Shown: positions 1 to 6,450, counted from the stretch's first letter. The stretch: DNA of 21,141 nt from CAZGVW01 sp964529265 (GCA_964529265.1 CAZGVW010000110.1:1-21141), one strand, 5' to 3'. Notes: generated by a model not told the origin, from the sequence alone. Program-made: numbers and translations.

Positions 1-2
1 AG

Positions 3-239
3 GGAATCGTGGAGATTCTGCGTCCGGAGGCGGGGGCGATCCCGGGGGGGTCGGATGCCGGGGAGGCGGTTCCGGGGGGCCCGGTTCCGGGGGGCGTCGC
101 GCCGCCGCGGCAAATCGGACGCATCGACCTCGTCTTCAGCCACATCGACCGCAACATGGCCGGCGCGGCGTTCCCCGAGCACAACTTCGTCTTCGGCGAG
201 GCGTTTCGGACGCTGCTGAGGATGAGCGGGGTGAAGTAG
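3..239 (+). CDS. 3' end of an unrecognised protein-coding gene (5' end outside window)
   Basis: This frame is open from the left edge of the window and stops at a TAG ending at 239, so only the C-terminal ~78 residues are visible. A GTG at 9 is in frame, but the frame stays open upstream of it, so I read this as a truncated gene and not a small complete one. The first third is a low-complexity Gly/Pro linker (PGG repeats, residues ~14-35). The last ~40 residues look folded: IDLVFSHIDRNMAGAAF, then a segment ending FRTLLRMSGVK. I do not recognise the family. No signal peptide or membrane segment is seen in the visible part. It converges on paralog A, and the two are separated by a heptamer inverted repeat and a strong hairpin. 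Confidence 0.55.
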   Translation, partial: GIVEILRPEAGAIPGGSDAGEAVPGGPVPGGVAPPRQIGRIDLVFSHIDRNMAGAAFPEHNFVFGEAFRTLLRMSGVK

Positions 240-240
240 G

Positions 241-310
241 TGGAATGTGGAATGTCGAATGTGGGGAGCGATTCCGACCCCACATTCCACATTCGACGTT
301 CCACATTCCA
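241..310. repeat. Inverted repeat made of 7-bp units (GGAATGT / ACATTCC)
   Basis: The left arm (241-266) consists of GGAATGT-type heptamers and the right arm (278-310) is its reverse complement. They are separated by an 11-nt loop (267-277). The right arm carries one extra 7-nt unit and one mismatch, as expected if arms gain and lose whole units. It lies between two convergent genes, directly next to the terminator hairpin. A transcript would form a long imperfect stem. Confidence 0.8.
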
Positions 311-349
311 AAAAAGACCCCGGCGGGTGTGCGGCCCGCCGGGGTCTTT
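310..349 (-). terminator. Intrinsic terminator of paralog A
   Basis: A perfect 12-bp stem (316-327 with 335-346) has a 7-nt loop and extends to 15 bp through A/T pairs. On the minus strand it is followed by a run of six T (315-310). It sits 80 nt beyond the stop codon of paralog A. It could also stop plus-strand transcription from the partial gene, but the T-run on that side is only three. Confidence 0.85.
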
Positions 350-429
350 CGCTTGTATGCGATTGTTCAGCGCCGGCGATTGGCGAAGTCGGCGCTGCGG
401 ATTCCCACCATCGCGATCACCGAAGCAGC

Positions 430-1173
430 TCAGGCGCTGCGGCGGCGTCGCGTCCCGACCAGGCCCGCGGCGGCGAAGGCCGCCAGTGCGCCAGGCGCGG
501 GGATTGCCGTGAAAGTCACCGACTGCTGAGCGGCGCCTCCACCTTCGATCTGCGTGAACACGGTCAGTTCGCCGAAGAACGCGTTGTTGAGCACGTTCAT
601 CCCGGGGCCGCCGGAGGAGAATGGGCCCGGCAGGTTGGCCACCGTGAACTGACCGAGGAACACCTCGTGACGGCCGGTGCCGGCGTTGAACGCCGTCTCA
701 CCCTGGCCGTTGAGCGGGTTCGAGTTGAACCAGCCGCCGAACACGAAGTCCTGCGTCGGCGCGACGTTCATGTTCGCGAACGAGAACGAAGCGTCGGTGG
801 AGGTGCCGTAGACGGGCACCGCGGCGCTGTCGAGCACGCCGATGGAGACAAAGGTGTCCCACTCGAGCGTCGGCAGCGGAACGAAAAGGCCCGAGTTCGG
901 CGCGGTGTTGCCGCCGCCGACCTGCTGGAAAAAGCCGCTGCTCGGGTTCGCGAGGCCGAAGCCCGCGCCCTCAACCAGCTGGCCGACGTTGAGCACGCGC
1001 TCCGGCGTGTCGAACGCGGCGTACATGCGGATCACCTGGTGGCTGCTGCCGAGCGCGCTGGAGGCTTGCGAGTTCCAGGTTGCGTTCGTGCGCAGATCAA
1101 CCCCGAGAAACGCCGCGGACGCGGCGCTTGACGCTGCAGCCAGCGCAGCGCAAGCCGAAACAATGCGGATCAT
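430..1173 (-). CDS. Secreted PEP-CTERM-like protein, paralog A (divergent member, 247 aa)
   Basis: Function is unknown. A signal peptide (residues 1-20, MIRIVSACAALAAASSAASA) is followed by AFLGVDLR, the same mature start as in the other family members. Shared family blocks are DTFVSIGV, GGWFNSNP, a FN..G..E.FL.Q segment and F.GELTVFTQ. The C-terminus is PAPGALAAF, a short hydrophobic stretch, then GTRRRRSA, which resembles PEP-CTERM sorting tails cut by exosortase-type enzymes. It is shorter and more divergent than B-E: it lacks the NRRFW block and the FVDRDG block. A GAGGAG ribosome site lies ~10 nt before the ATG at 1173. A promoter and a terminator bracket the gene, so it is probably monocistronic. 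The family assignment comes from comparing the five copies in this window; the surface-anchoring role is inferred. Confidence 0.85.
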   Translation of the reverse strand: MIRIVSACAALAAASSAASAAFLGVDLRTNATWNSQASSALGSSHQVIRMYAAFDTPERVLNVGQLVEGAGFGLANPSSGFFQQVGGGNTAPNSGLFVPLPTLEWDTFVSIGVLDSAAVPVYGTSTDASFSFANMNVAPTQDFVFGGWFNSNPLNGQGETAFNAGTGRHEVFLGQFTVANLPGPFSSGGPGMNVLNNAFFGELTVFTQIEGGGAAQQSVTFTAIPAPGALAAFAAAGLVGTRRRRSA

Positions 1174-1277
1174 TTGTTCTGACTCCTCTCCCAGTCTCTT
1201 GTGCTTTTCCGCCCCGGCGTGTGCGGCGCCGAACGCGGAGACTCCAGTTGCTCCAACTTCCTGTGCTGTGCCTACTT

Positions 1278-1306
1278 AGCATACCACTGCCGTCGCCGCC
1301 GTCCAG
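1278..1306 (-). promoter_or_regulatory. Predicted sigma-70-type promoter of paralog A
   Basis: On the minus strand, CTGGAC (1306-1301) is followed after exactly 17 nt by TATGCT (1283-1278). TG is placed one base before it, giving an extended -10. The leader to the ATG would be about 100 nt. The same arrangement occurs upstream of paralog B, and that repetition is the main support. The -35 is a poor match to TTGACA. Confidence 0.5.
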
Positions 1307-1355
1307 ACGAAAGAGTCGCTTTGTGAAGAAAATTCAGCGTGGGAAAGAGGGGAAG

Positions 1356-1479
1356 GCAATAGGGAATAGGCAATAGGCAATAGCGGAAAAGGACAAAGGG
1401 GCGCGTGGGCTGAACACCCTGCGCAGACGCTTCCTTGCACGCTTGCGTCTGCTATTGCCTATTGCCTATTGCCCATTGC
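1356..1479. repeat. Inverted repeat made of 7-bp units (GGCAATA / TATTGCC) with a 66-nt loop
   Basis: The 29-nt left arm (1356-1384) and right arm (1451-1479) are complementary at 27 of 29 positions. Each is a run of about four heptamers (GGCAATA on the left, CTATTGC on the right). The repeat sits just downstream of the B terminator and upstream of the A promoter. The unit differs from that at 241-310, but the design is the same: tandem heptamers facing their reverse complement. Confidence 0.85.
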
Positions 1480-1486
1480 CTAATTG

Positions 1487-1520
1487 AAAAGCGTCGGCGA
1501 ACCATGAGGTCCGCCGACGC
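1487..1520 (-). terminator. Intrinsic terminator of paralog B
   Basis: A 9-bp perfect stem (1491-1499 with 1512-1520, GCGTCGGCG/CGCCGACGC) has a 12-nt loop and is followed on the minus strand by TTTTC. It lies 45 nt beyond the stop codon of paralog B. The T-run is short, so termination may be partial. Confidence 0.65.
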
Positions 1521-1565
1521 ATGTGTCGTGTGTCGGAAAGGATTGCTCGAAACAGGCTCAGGCGC

Positions 1566-2405
1566 TCAGGCGCGACGACGGCGGAGCGTCGCCAGGCCGG
1601 CGAGGCCGAACAGAGCCGCGGCGCCGGGTGACGGAATCTCGAACGAGACGAAGTTCTCGATCGCGGGATCCTCGCCTTCGCCGCCCTGCGTGAACACCGT
1701 GAGACGGCCTTCAAGGATGTTCGTGAGCCACACCTCCGAGTGATTCGGGACCTCGCCGCCGCCGGCCCACGCGGACGCCCCAGGGGCCAGATCCTTGATC
1801 GAGACCTGGGCGAGGAACGTTTCCCATGTGCCCTTGCTCGGGTTGAACACGGGCGCGCCCTGGAGGCCGGGCGGGTTGCTGTTGAACCAGCCGCCGCGGA
1901 TGATGTCATTGGCCTGGAGCGCGGGCGTTCCGATGCCGTCGCGGTTGACGAAGCCGAAGTCGGGATCGGCCGAGGTGCTGTCGGTGTAGATCGGGCCGTA
2001 GTCGCTGTTGAAGGCCTTGACGCCGACAGAGACGAACGTGGTCCAGAGGCGGCGGTTGTCACCCGCGCCGTCCAGATTGTTGCCACCGACGCCGCCGTTC
2101 GCCCCGCCCGCGGCGCCCGGGGACTGATAGAAGTTTGCGCCGGGGTTCAGCGAGAGGTTGATGCCGATGCCGGATTCCGTATCGGGCTGGCCGAGGCTGA
2201 GCACCGTGTTGCGGATGTCGTCACCCACGCCGCCATCGAACTTCGCGTAAAGGTTGAACACGCGCGGCGGCGTCTCCGGGAAGCCGGCGAGGCCGGTGGC
2301 CGGCGGCAAGCTCTTGTCCTCGCGCAGTTCGATTCCGAGAAACGCCGCGGAGGCGGATCCTGCGAGCGCGGCAATTGCCGCAGCAAAAGACAGGGTACGA
2401 ATCAT
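1566..2405 (-). CDS. Secreted PEP-CTERM-like protein, paralog B (279 aa)
   Basis: Function is unknown. The frame is open much further upstream, but I place the start at the ATG at 2405. A GAGGAG ribosome site precedes it, and it begins a clean signal peptide (MIRTLSFAAAIAALAGSASA) followed by AFLGIELRED, as in paralogs C-E. Family blocks in order are RVFNLYAKFDGG, LSLGQP, NPGANFYQSPGAAGG, GDNRRLWTTFVSVGVK, GPIYTDSTSADPDFGFVNRD, ALQANDIIRGGWFNSNPPG, PVFNPSKGTWETFLAQ, LEGRLTVFTQG, then PSPGAAALFGLAGLATLRRRRA. The last block is a PEP-CTERM-like sorting tail. DPDFGFV.RDG is rich in acidic residues and might bind a cation; that is speculation. The protein should be exported and probably surface-processed. 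It has its own promoter and terminator. Confidence 0.88.
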   Translation of the reverse strand: MIRTLSFAAAIAALAGSASAAFLGIELREDKSLPPATGLAGFPETPPRVFNLYAKFDGGVGDDIRNTVLSLGQPDTESGIGINLSLNPGANFYQSPGAAGGANGGVGGNNLDGAGDNRRLWTTFVSVGVKAFNSDYGPIYTDSTSADPDFGFVNRDGIGTPALQANDIIRGGWFNSNPPGLQGAPVFNPSKGTWETFLAQVSIKDLAPGASAWAGGGEVPNHSEVWLTNILEGRLTVFTQGGEGEDPAIENFVSFEIPSPGAAALFGLAGLATLRRRRA

Positions 2406-2504
2406 GCCTGACTCTCCTCTTCGTTTGTTTCTGATCGCCACTGTCCTTGTGCTGACAGCAGCGCCTGACGCCCCGTGCAAGGGCAATCCCTGTACGACGA
2501 GCCG

Positions 2505-2533
2505 AATATACCAGACGCCTGCGGCCCGTCCAG
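2505..2533 (-). promoter_or_regulatory. Predicted sigma-70-type promoter of paralog B
   Basis: On the minus strand, CTGGAC (2533-2528), a 17-nt spacer and TATATT (2510-2505) occur, with TG one base upstream of the -10. The layout matches the promoter of paralog A: same -35 hexamer, same spacing, same TGG before the -10, and a similar ~100-nt leader. The spacer sequences themselves differ. Confidence 0.55.
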
Positions 2534-2700
2534 CCCCCACTTCCGTGTTTGACAGAAAAAAGTCCTCGGACGTGTCCCTGAGGCGCCGATTATGCGGGCG
2601 GAACTGGCTGGAGGGGCTCGGAAGGCGGTTGTGGGCTGGACGGCGGCCGAGGGGAAGGCCCTGGGAATTTGCGCGGTTCTCGGACGGGAGGAACTTGAGT

Positions 2701-2773
2701 GGGTGGCATGGCCACGGCTCGGCGTGGCTATGCGGCGAGACGGCATAGCCACGAAAACGTGGCCATGCCACCC
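2701..2773. repeat. Nested perfect palindrome (REP/BIME-like element)
   Basis: The outer arms, 2701-2716 and 2758-2773, are perfect 16-nt complements (GGGTGGCATGGCCACG). Inside them a second perfect 11-bp stem pairs 2723-2733 with 2743-2753 (CGTGGCTATGC). The inner arm is a near copy of part of the outer arm, so the element looks built from two related half-sites, as repetitive extragenic palindromes are. It lies between B's promoter and C's terminator. No transposase is near. Confidence 0.8.
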
Positions 2774-2796
2774 CCCAAACCGGAAAAGTGAGTCCC

Positions 2797-2830
2797 AAAA
2801 AAGACACCGGCGGGCCTTGTGGCCCGCCGG
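2797..2830 (-). terminator. Intrinsic terminator of paralog C
   Basis: A perfect 10-bp stem (CCGGCGGGCC at 2807-2816 with 2821-2830) has a tetraloop. On the minus strand six T follow (2802-2797). The core closely resembles the paralog A terminator (GGCGGG/CCCGCC followed by GTCTTTTTT), so the terminator was probably copied along with the gene. Confidence 0.85.
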
Positions 2831-2886
2831 CGCTGCTTTGTCGTGGGTTGATACTACGAAACAACGATGCTCAGACCGAACGCCGT

Positions 2887-3756
2887 TCAGCGGCGGCGGC
2901 GAGCAGCGGCCAGACCGGCGACGCCGAAGAGCGCCAAGGCGCCCGGAGTCGGGATCTGACCGAAGAACATCGTGAAGCCGACGGCCGGGGGCTCCTCAGC
3001 GCCCTGGTCGCCCTGACGGAAGACCGTGATCTGACCCTCGAAGATGTCGCCGAACCACGTGCCGCCGGGGCCGACATGATTCGGGGCGGGGTCAGGCAGG
3101 TTGTCGCCATCGCCGTCCCACAGGGCGGCGCCGGTGACGTCGATCACGGCGACGTTCGCCAGGAAGGTCTCCCAGTTGCCCTTGGAGGGGTTGAACACGG
3201 GAGCGCCCTGGAGGCCGGGCGGGTTGCTGTTGAACCAGCCACCGGTGATGAAATCGGCAGCCTGCAGGGCGGGCGCGCCGACACCATCGCGGTCCTGGAA
3301 GGCGTAGTCCGGGTCTGCCGACGTGGCGTCGGAGTAGATCGGACCGTAGTCGCCGTCGTAGGACTTCACGCCGACGGAGACGAACGAGTTCCAGAAGCGA
3401 CGGTTGTCGCCAGCGCCGGCGAGGTTGATGCCGCCAACGCCATTGTTCGAACCACCAGCCGCGCCGGGCGACCGGTAGAAGTTCGAGCCGGGGTTCTTCG
3501 TGAGGTTGATGCCGAAGCCGGACGTGCTGTCAGGCTGACCGACGCTCAGCACCGTGTTGATGAGGTTGTCACCCGCGCCGCCATCGAACTTCGCATAGAA
3601 GTTGAAGACGCGAACGCGAGCCGCGCCGGGGAAGCCGGCGAGACCATCCGCGGGAGGCAGATTCTTGTCCTCGCGGATTTCAAGTCCAAGGAACGCGGCG
3701 GACGCCGTGCTCGCGGCCATCGCGAGGCCGGCGACGCCAACAAGAATACGATTCAT
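2887..3756 (-). CDS. Secreted PEP-CTERM-like protein, paralog C (289 aa)
   Basis: Function is unknown. The start is the ATG at 3756. An AAGGAG ribosome site precedes it, and it opens the signal peptide MNRILVGVAGLAMAASTASA, followed by AFLGLEIREDKNLPPADG. This is the fullest copy of the family. Blocks in order are RVRVFNFYAKFDGG, LSVGQP, NPGSNFYRSPGAAGG, GDNRRFWNSFVSVGVK, GPIYSDATSADPDYAFQDRD, ALQAADFITGGWFNSNPPG, PVFNPSKGNWETFLA, WDGDGDNLPDPAPNHVGPGG, TWFGDIFEGQITVFRQGDQ, then PTPGALALFGVAGLAAARRRR. The DGDGDNLPDPAPN segment resembles a short calcium-type acidic loop. The sorting tail suggests export and processing by an exosortase-like enzyme, which is not encoded here. It is very close to broken paralogs D and E, especially at the mature N-terminus. 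A candidate promoter ~150 nt upstream is too weak to list. Confidence 0.88.
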   Translation of the reverse strand: MNRILVGVAGLAMAASTASAAFLGLEIREDKNLPPADGLAGFPGAARVRVFNFYAKFDGGAGDNLINTVLSVGQPDSTSGFGINLTKNPGSNFYRSPGAAGGSNNGVGGINLAGAGDNRRFWNSFVSVGVKSYDGDYGPIYSDATSADPDYAFQDRDGVGAPALQAADFITGGWFNSNPPGLQGAPVFNPSKGNWETFLANVAVIDVTGAALWDGDGDNLPDPAPNHVGPGGTWFGDIFEGQITVFRQGDQGAEEPPAVGFTMFFGQIPTPGALALFGVAGLAAARRRR

Positions 3757-3998
3757 TGTGGAAACTCTCCTTTTCTTCCTCTCCAGTGAAACCACTCCCG
3801 AAGGAGTACGTTGCGCCGGCGTTGCGGTCCGACGCTCCGGTTTCCCGACGTGTTTCGGAGACGTGTTCCGATCCACCCGGAAGATACCCCAACCCCCTGA
3901 GCGATGGAAGCCCCCGAAACCGTTTTTTGCGCTTCTTTTTTGCAAAGATCCCAGACCGAACAGCCCGCAAGACCCCCCTGCTGGGGGGGTTATGGGAG

Positions 3999-4032
3999 TA
4001 GGCAATAGGGAGCAGGCAAGAGGCAATAGGGG
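3999..4032. repeat. Degenerate GGCAATA heptamer run
   Basis: The sequence GTAGGCAATAGGGAGCAGGC and what follows contains GGCAATA twice with related AGGCAAG units between. This is the same unit as the left arm at 1356-1384, but no complementary right arm follows before tyrS. It may be a decayed half of such an element. Confidence 0.5.
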
Positions 4033-4121
4033 AAGGCAGGGGGCGGAGGAGGGGTGGGAAAAGTAGGCAAAGGCGCCCCTTGCCCCCCCTCTCCCCACGA
4101 AGCGCGGGTCCCCTCACCCCT

Positions 4122-4149
4122 CCCTCTCCCCGCAGAGCCGGGGAGAGGG
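4122..4149. repeat. GC-rich palindrome CCCTCTCCCCG ... CGGGGAGAGGG
   Basis: The 11-bp arms (4122-4132 and 4139-4149) pair perfectly around a 6-nt loop. It lies in a C-rich tract upstream of tyrS. No T-run follows on either strand, so it is not a standard terminator. A partial upstream copy (CCCCCCTCTCCCC at about 4085-4096) suggests a repeated extragenic element. Confidence 0.6.
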
Positions 4150-4254
4150 GGAAGAAAAGGCCCCCCTCACACACCCGCCATCAGCCCCGTCCGGAAAGCC
4201 GGGAAACGGGAAAGGGGCCCGCGGGGGCGGGTTGGTGGGTAGATTTGCCGCGGT

Positions 4255-5568
4255 ATGGCTGGCCATCACTCCCAGAGGCGGTTGGAAGGCGGATCGGGGT
4301 TGCTCGAGGAACTGGCCTGGCGGGGGCTCCTGCACCAGGCGACGGACGAGGCGGCCCTGGCGGGGCACCTGGCCTCCGGCCCGCGGCGGGGGTATGCGGG
4401 GTTCGACCCGACGGCCGACTCGCTGACGATCGGGAACCTGGTCCCGATGATGGTCCTGCGGCATTTCCAGCGGGCGGGGCACACGCCGGTGGTGGTGATG
4501 GGCGGCGGGACGGGGCTGATCGGCGACCCATCGGGGAAATCGGCGGAGCGGCAACTTCTCGGGCCTGAGCAGGTGGCGGCGAACGTGGCGTCGCAGCGGC
4601 GGATCTTCGAGCGCGTGCTTGAGTTCTCGGGCCCGGGCGCCGCGACGATCGTGGACAACGCGGAGTGGCTGTGCGCGCTGGGGTACATCGACGTGCTGCG
4701 CGACATCGGGAAGCACTTCTCGGTGAACGCGATGATCCAGAAGGATTCGGTGCGCGAGCGTCTGCACGCGCGGGAGCAGGGCATCTCGTACACCGAGTTT
4801 TCGTACATGATTCTGCAGGCGTACGACTTTCTGCACCTGCGGCGGGCGATGGGGGTGACGATCCAGTTCGGGGGATCGGACCAGTGGGGGAACATCGTGG
4901 GCGGGGCGGACCTGATCCGCCGCGTGATGGGCGAGCAGGCGTTCGGCGCGACGGCGCCGCTGGTGACGAAGGCGGACGGGGGGAAGTTCGGGAAGACGGA
5001 GCGCGGCGCGGTGTGGCTGACGCCGGAGCGGACGAGCCCGTACGCGTTCTTCCAGTTCTGGCTGAATACCGATGACGCTGACGTGGTGCGGTTCCTGAAG
5101 GTTTTCACGCTGCTTCCGCGGGAGGAGATCGAGGGGCTGGCGGCGGAGCATGAGGGGAATCCGGGGGGCCGGGCGGCGCATCGGGCTCTGGCGCACAGCG
5201 TCACGGAGATGCTGCACGGGAAAGAGGCGATGGAGCACGCGGAGGCAGCCGCGGCGGCGCTGTTCACGGGGGACGTGGGGTCGCTGGACCTGGCGACGTT
5301 GAACGAGGTGTTCGCGGAGGCGCCCAGGACGGAGCATTCGCGGGCAGAGTTGGCGGGTGAGGGCGTGGCGCTGGTGGACCTGCTGGCGCAGACGTCGCTG
5401 GCGAAGAGCAAGCGCGAGGCGCGTGAGTTTCTGGCGAATGGATCGGTGTCGGTGAACGGGAAGAAGGCGGGTCCGGAGACGCGGCTGCGGGTGGAGGACC
5501 TGTTGCACGGATCGATGGCGCTGCTGCGGAGGGGGAAGAAGACGTGGCACGCGACGAGGTGGGGGTGA
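4255..5568 (+). CDS. tyrS: Tyrosyl-tRNA synthetase
   Basis: Charges tRNA-Tyr with tyrosine in the cytoplasm (class I aminoacyl-tRNA synthetase, bacterial TyrRS type, 437 aa, near the usual ~420). Visible signatures are FDPTADSLTIGNL (residues 50-62), GGGTGLIGDPSGK (83-95), GGSDQWGN (206-213), the KFGKT signature loop (244-248), and a C-terminal S4 RNA-binding domain from ~370 (SLAKSKREAREFLANGSVSV). The HIGH signature reads TIGN: the second His to Asn change is common and functional, while Thr at the first His is less usual. All other signature motifs are intact, so it should be active. The ATG at 4255 is the only sensible start, but no clear ribosome site precedes it. The next gene is 308 nt away and unrelated. 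Confidence 0.96.
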   Translation: MAGHHSQRRLEGGSGLLEELAWRGLLHQATDEAALAGHLASGPRRGYAGFDPTADSLTIGNLVPMMVLRHFQRAGHTPVVVMGGGTGLIGDPSGKSAERQLLGPEQVAANVASQRRIFERVLEFSGPGAATIVDNAEWLCALGYIDVLRDIGKHFSVNAMIQKDSVRERLHAREQGISYTEFSYMILQAYDFLHLRRAMGVTIQFGGSDQWGNIVGGADLIRRVMGEQAFGATAPLVTKADGGKFGKTERGAVWLTPERTSPYAFFQFWLNTDDADVVRFLKVFTLLPREEIEGLAAEHEGNPGGRAAHRALAHSVTEMLHGKEAMEHAEAAAAALFTGDVGSLDLATLNEVFAEAPRTEHSRAELAGEGVALVDLLAQTSLAKSKREAREFLANGSVSVNGKKAGPETRLRVEDLLHGSMALLRRGKKTWHATRWG

Positions 5569-5876
5569 GGGGGGTGTCCAGGAGTCGGGAGTCGGGGGTG
5601 GAAGACACCGACCGCTCAGAGCAGCGGTCGGTGGCACGGCGGCACGAAGGCGGCACGATTGTGGGCGTGGTGGCACGACGTGACGCGCCTGTGGGTTGAT
5701 CGCCCTGTTTTCGGGGGGATTTTTCTGGCTTTTCGGGGGTGGGGCGGGGAGAATGTGTGGTCCGAACGCGGCTGAGCAGGCCGTGGGGGAATCGGACGGA
5801 AACACCGGCGCGCCGCCGCGGCGCGACGTCTTCGAGCCGCCCGGCTGCGCCTTCGCCACGGAAAGGGGCGATTGCG
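5569..5876. other. Intergenic region between tyrS and the CBS-domain gene (308 nt)
   Basis: No gene is seen. It holds a short GAGTCGG heptamer run (5582-5596), the hairpin at 5606-5633, a patch of GGCACG repeats (5633-5670) and a G/T-rich tract (5700-5750). A plus-strand frame runs open into the CBS gene, but its upstream part is Arg/Pro-rich, lacks a ribosome site and is probably untranslated leader. Confidence 0.55.
5606..5633 (+). terminator. Hairpin downstream of tyrS, possible terminator
   Basis: A perfect 11-bp stem (CACCGACCGCT at 5606-5616 with 5623-5633) has a 6-nt loop and lies 38 nt after the tyrS stop. No T-run follows, so it may be a factor-dependent terminator or a 3' stabilising structure. 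Confidence 0.45.
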
Positions 5877-6323
5877 ATGCCGAAGGCTTCGACTGTTCTG
5901 AGCGACAAGGGCAAATCTGGACGGGGTGAGGTGCTGAGGGTCTCGCCGGAAGCGAGCGTGCTGGACGCGGCGCGGCTGATGAATCAGCACCGAGTCGGGT
6001 CTCTCGTGGCGCTGGATGCGCAGGGCCGGCTGGCGGGAATCCTGACGGAGCGCGACGTGCTGACGCGGGTGGTGGCGGAGGCGCGCTCGCCGCAGAAGAC
6101 GCTGGTGAAGGACGTGATGACGACGCCGGTGGTGTGCTGCGAGCCGGGCACGCCGCTGGAGGAGTTGCGCGCGATCATGCGGGAGAAGCGCATCCGGCAC
6201 GTGCCGGTGGTGGAGGGCGGCGCGGTGGTGGGGATGGTCTCGATCGGCGATCTGAACGCGGTGGAGCAGAAGGTGATGATCGAGACGATTTCGTACCTCG
6301 AGAACTACATGTATTCGCCGTGA
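5877..6323 (+). CDS. Stand-alone tandem CBS-domain protein (148 aa)
   Basis: Two CBS domains fill the protein: about residues 20-75 (VLDAARLMNQHRVGSLVALD, then LAGILTERDV) and about 78-130 (VKDVMTTPVVCCEPGTPLEE, then VVGMVSIGDL). Pairs of CBS domains form a Bateman module that binds adenosine nucleotides such as AMP, ATP or SAM and usually senses energy state. Here it is not fused to an enzyme, so the partner is unknown. The start was chosen at the ATG at 5877, which follows GAAAGGGG; the frame is open further upstream but without a ribosome site. Cytoplasmic: no signal peptide or membrane segment. It converges on the HNH gene across a heptamer inverted repeat. Confidence 0.92.
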   Translation: MPKASTVLSDKGKSGRGEVLRVSPEASVLDAARLMNQHRVGSLVALDAQGRLAGILTERDVLTRVVAEARSPQKTLVKDVMTTPVVCCEPGTPLEELRAIMREKRIRHVPVVEGGAVVGMVSIGDLNAVEQKVMIETISYLENYMYSP

Positions 6324-6326
6324 GAG

Positions 6327-6450
6327 AAAGCACAGAGCGAGGAGAAAGCACAAAGCGAAAAGCGAAAAGCACAAATTGAAAAGAGCAGGGCGCGGCGAGC
6401 AGCGCGCGGCGGTTTCCCCTCTTCATTTGTGCTTTGTGCTTTGTGCTTTG
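6327..6450. repeat. Inverted repeat made of 7-bp units (AAAGCAC, AAAGCGA / TTTGTGC)
   Basis: The left side (6327-6384) is a run of A-rich heptamers (AAAGCAC, AAAGCGA). The right side (6419-6450) contains GTGCTTT three times and is their reverse complement. The arms pair imperfectly around a GC-rich ~34-nt loop. It fills nearly the whole gap between the convergent CBS and HNH genes, and it is A-rich on one strand in an otherwise GC-rich region. No ordinary terminator is visible there, so it may do that job. Confidence 0.75.

Larger units (their letters stand above)
1174..1565. other. Intergenic region between paralogs A and B (392 nt)
   Basis: No gene is seen here. Reading from A outward, it holds the ribosome site and ~100-nt leader of A, its promoter (1278-1306), a large heptamer inverted repeat (1356-1479), and the terminator of paralog B (1487-1520). 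A second, shorter inverted pair (1423-1430 with 1445-1452, GCAGACGC/GCGTCTGC) lies in the loop of the large repeat and would compete with the base of its stem. Confidence 0.7.
2406..2886. other. Intergenic region between paralogs B and C (481 nt)
   Basis: No credible gene is present. The region contains the ribosome site and leader of B, its promoter (2505-2533), a stretch with no feature I can name (2534-2700), a perfect nested palindrome (2701-2773), the terminator of C (2797-2830), and the 3' untranslated end of C. The minus-strand frame of B runs open through much of it, but it has no ribosome site and its composition is not protein-like. Confidence 0.65.
3757..4254. other. Divergent intergenic region between paralog C and tyrS (498 nt)
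   Basis: No gene is seen. It should hold the promoters of both flanking genes. Visible structure: a ribosome site for C just beyond 3756; a C7/G7 hairpin (3972-3978 with 3984-3990); degenerate GGCAATA heptamers (3999-4032); and a CCCTCTCCCCG hairpin (4122-4149). I could not name a convincing tyrS promoter or a T-box leader, and no Shine-Dalgarno sequence lies at the usual distance from the tyrS ATG. Confidence 0.6.

Noticed and set aside
241..310. CRISPR array
   Set aside because: The units are 7 bp, directly abutting, and inverted across a loop; there are no spacers and no cas genes.
4080..4254. T-box leader upstream of tyrS
   Set aside because: No T-box sequence, specifier loop or terminator/antiterminator pair was recognised; the hairpin at 4122-4149 lacks a T-run.
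4114..5859. Long minus-strand open frame (581 codons) opposite tyrS
   Set aside because: Arg/Pro/His-rich with no recognisable domain; it is the reverse of a clear TyrRS gene in very GC-rich DNA, where antisense frames stay open by codon bias.
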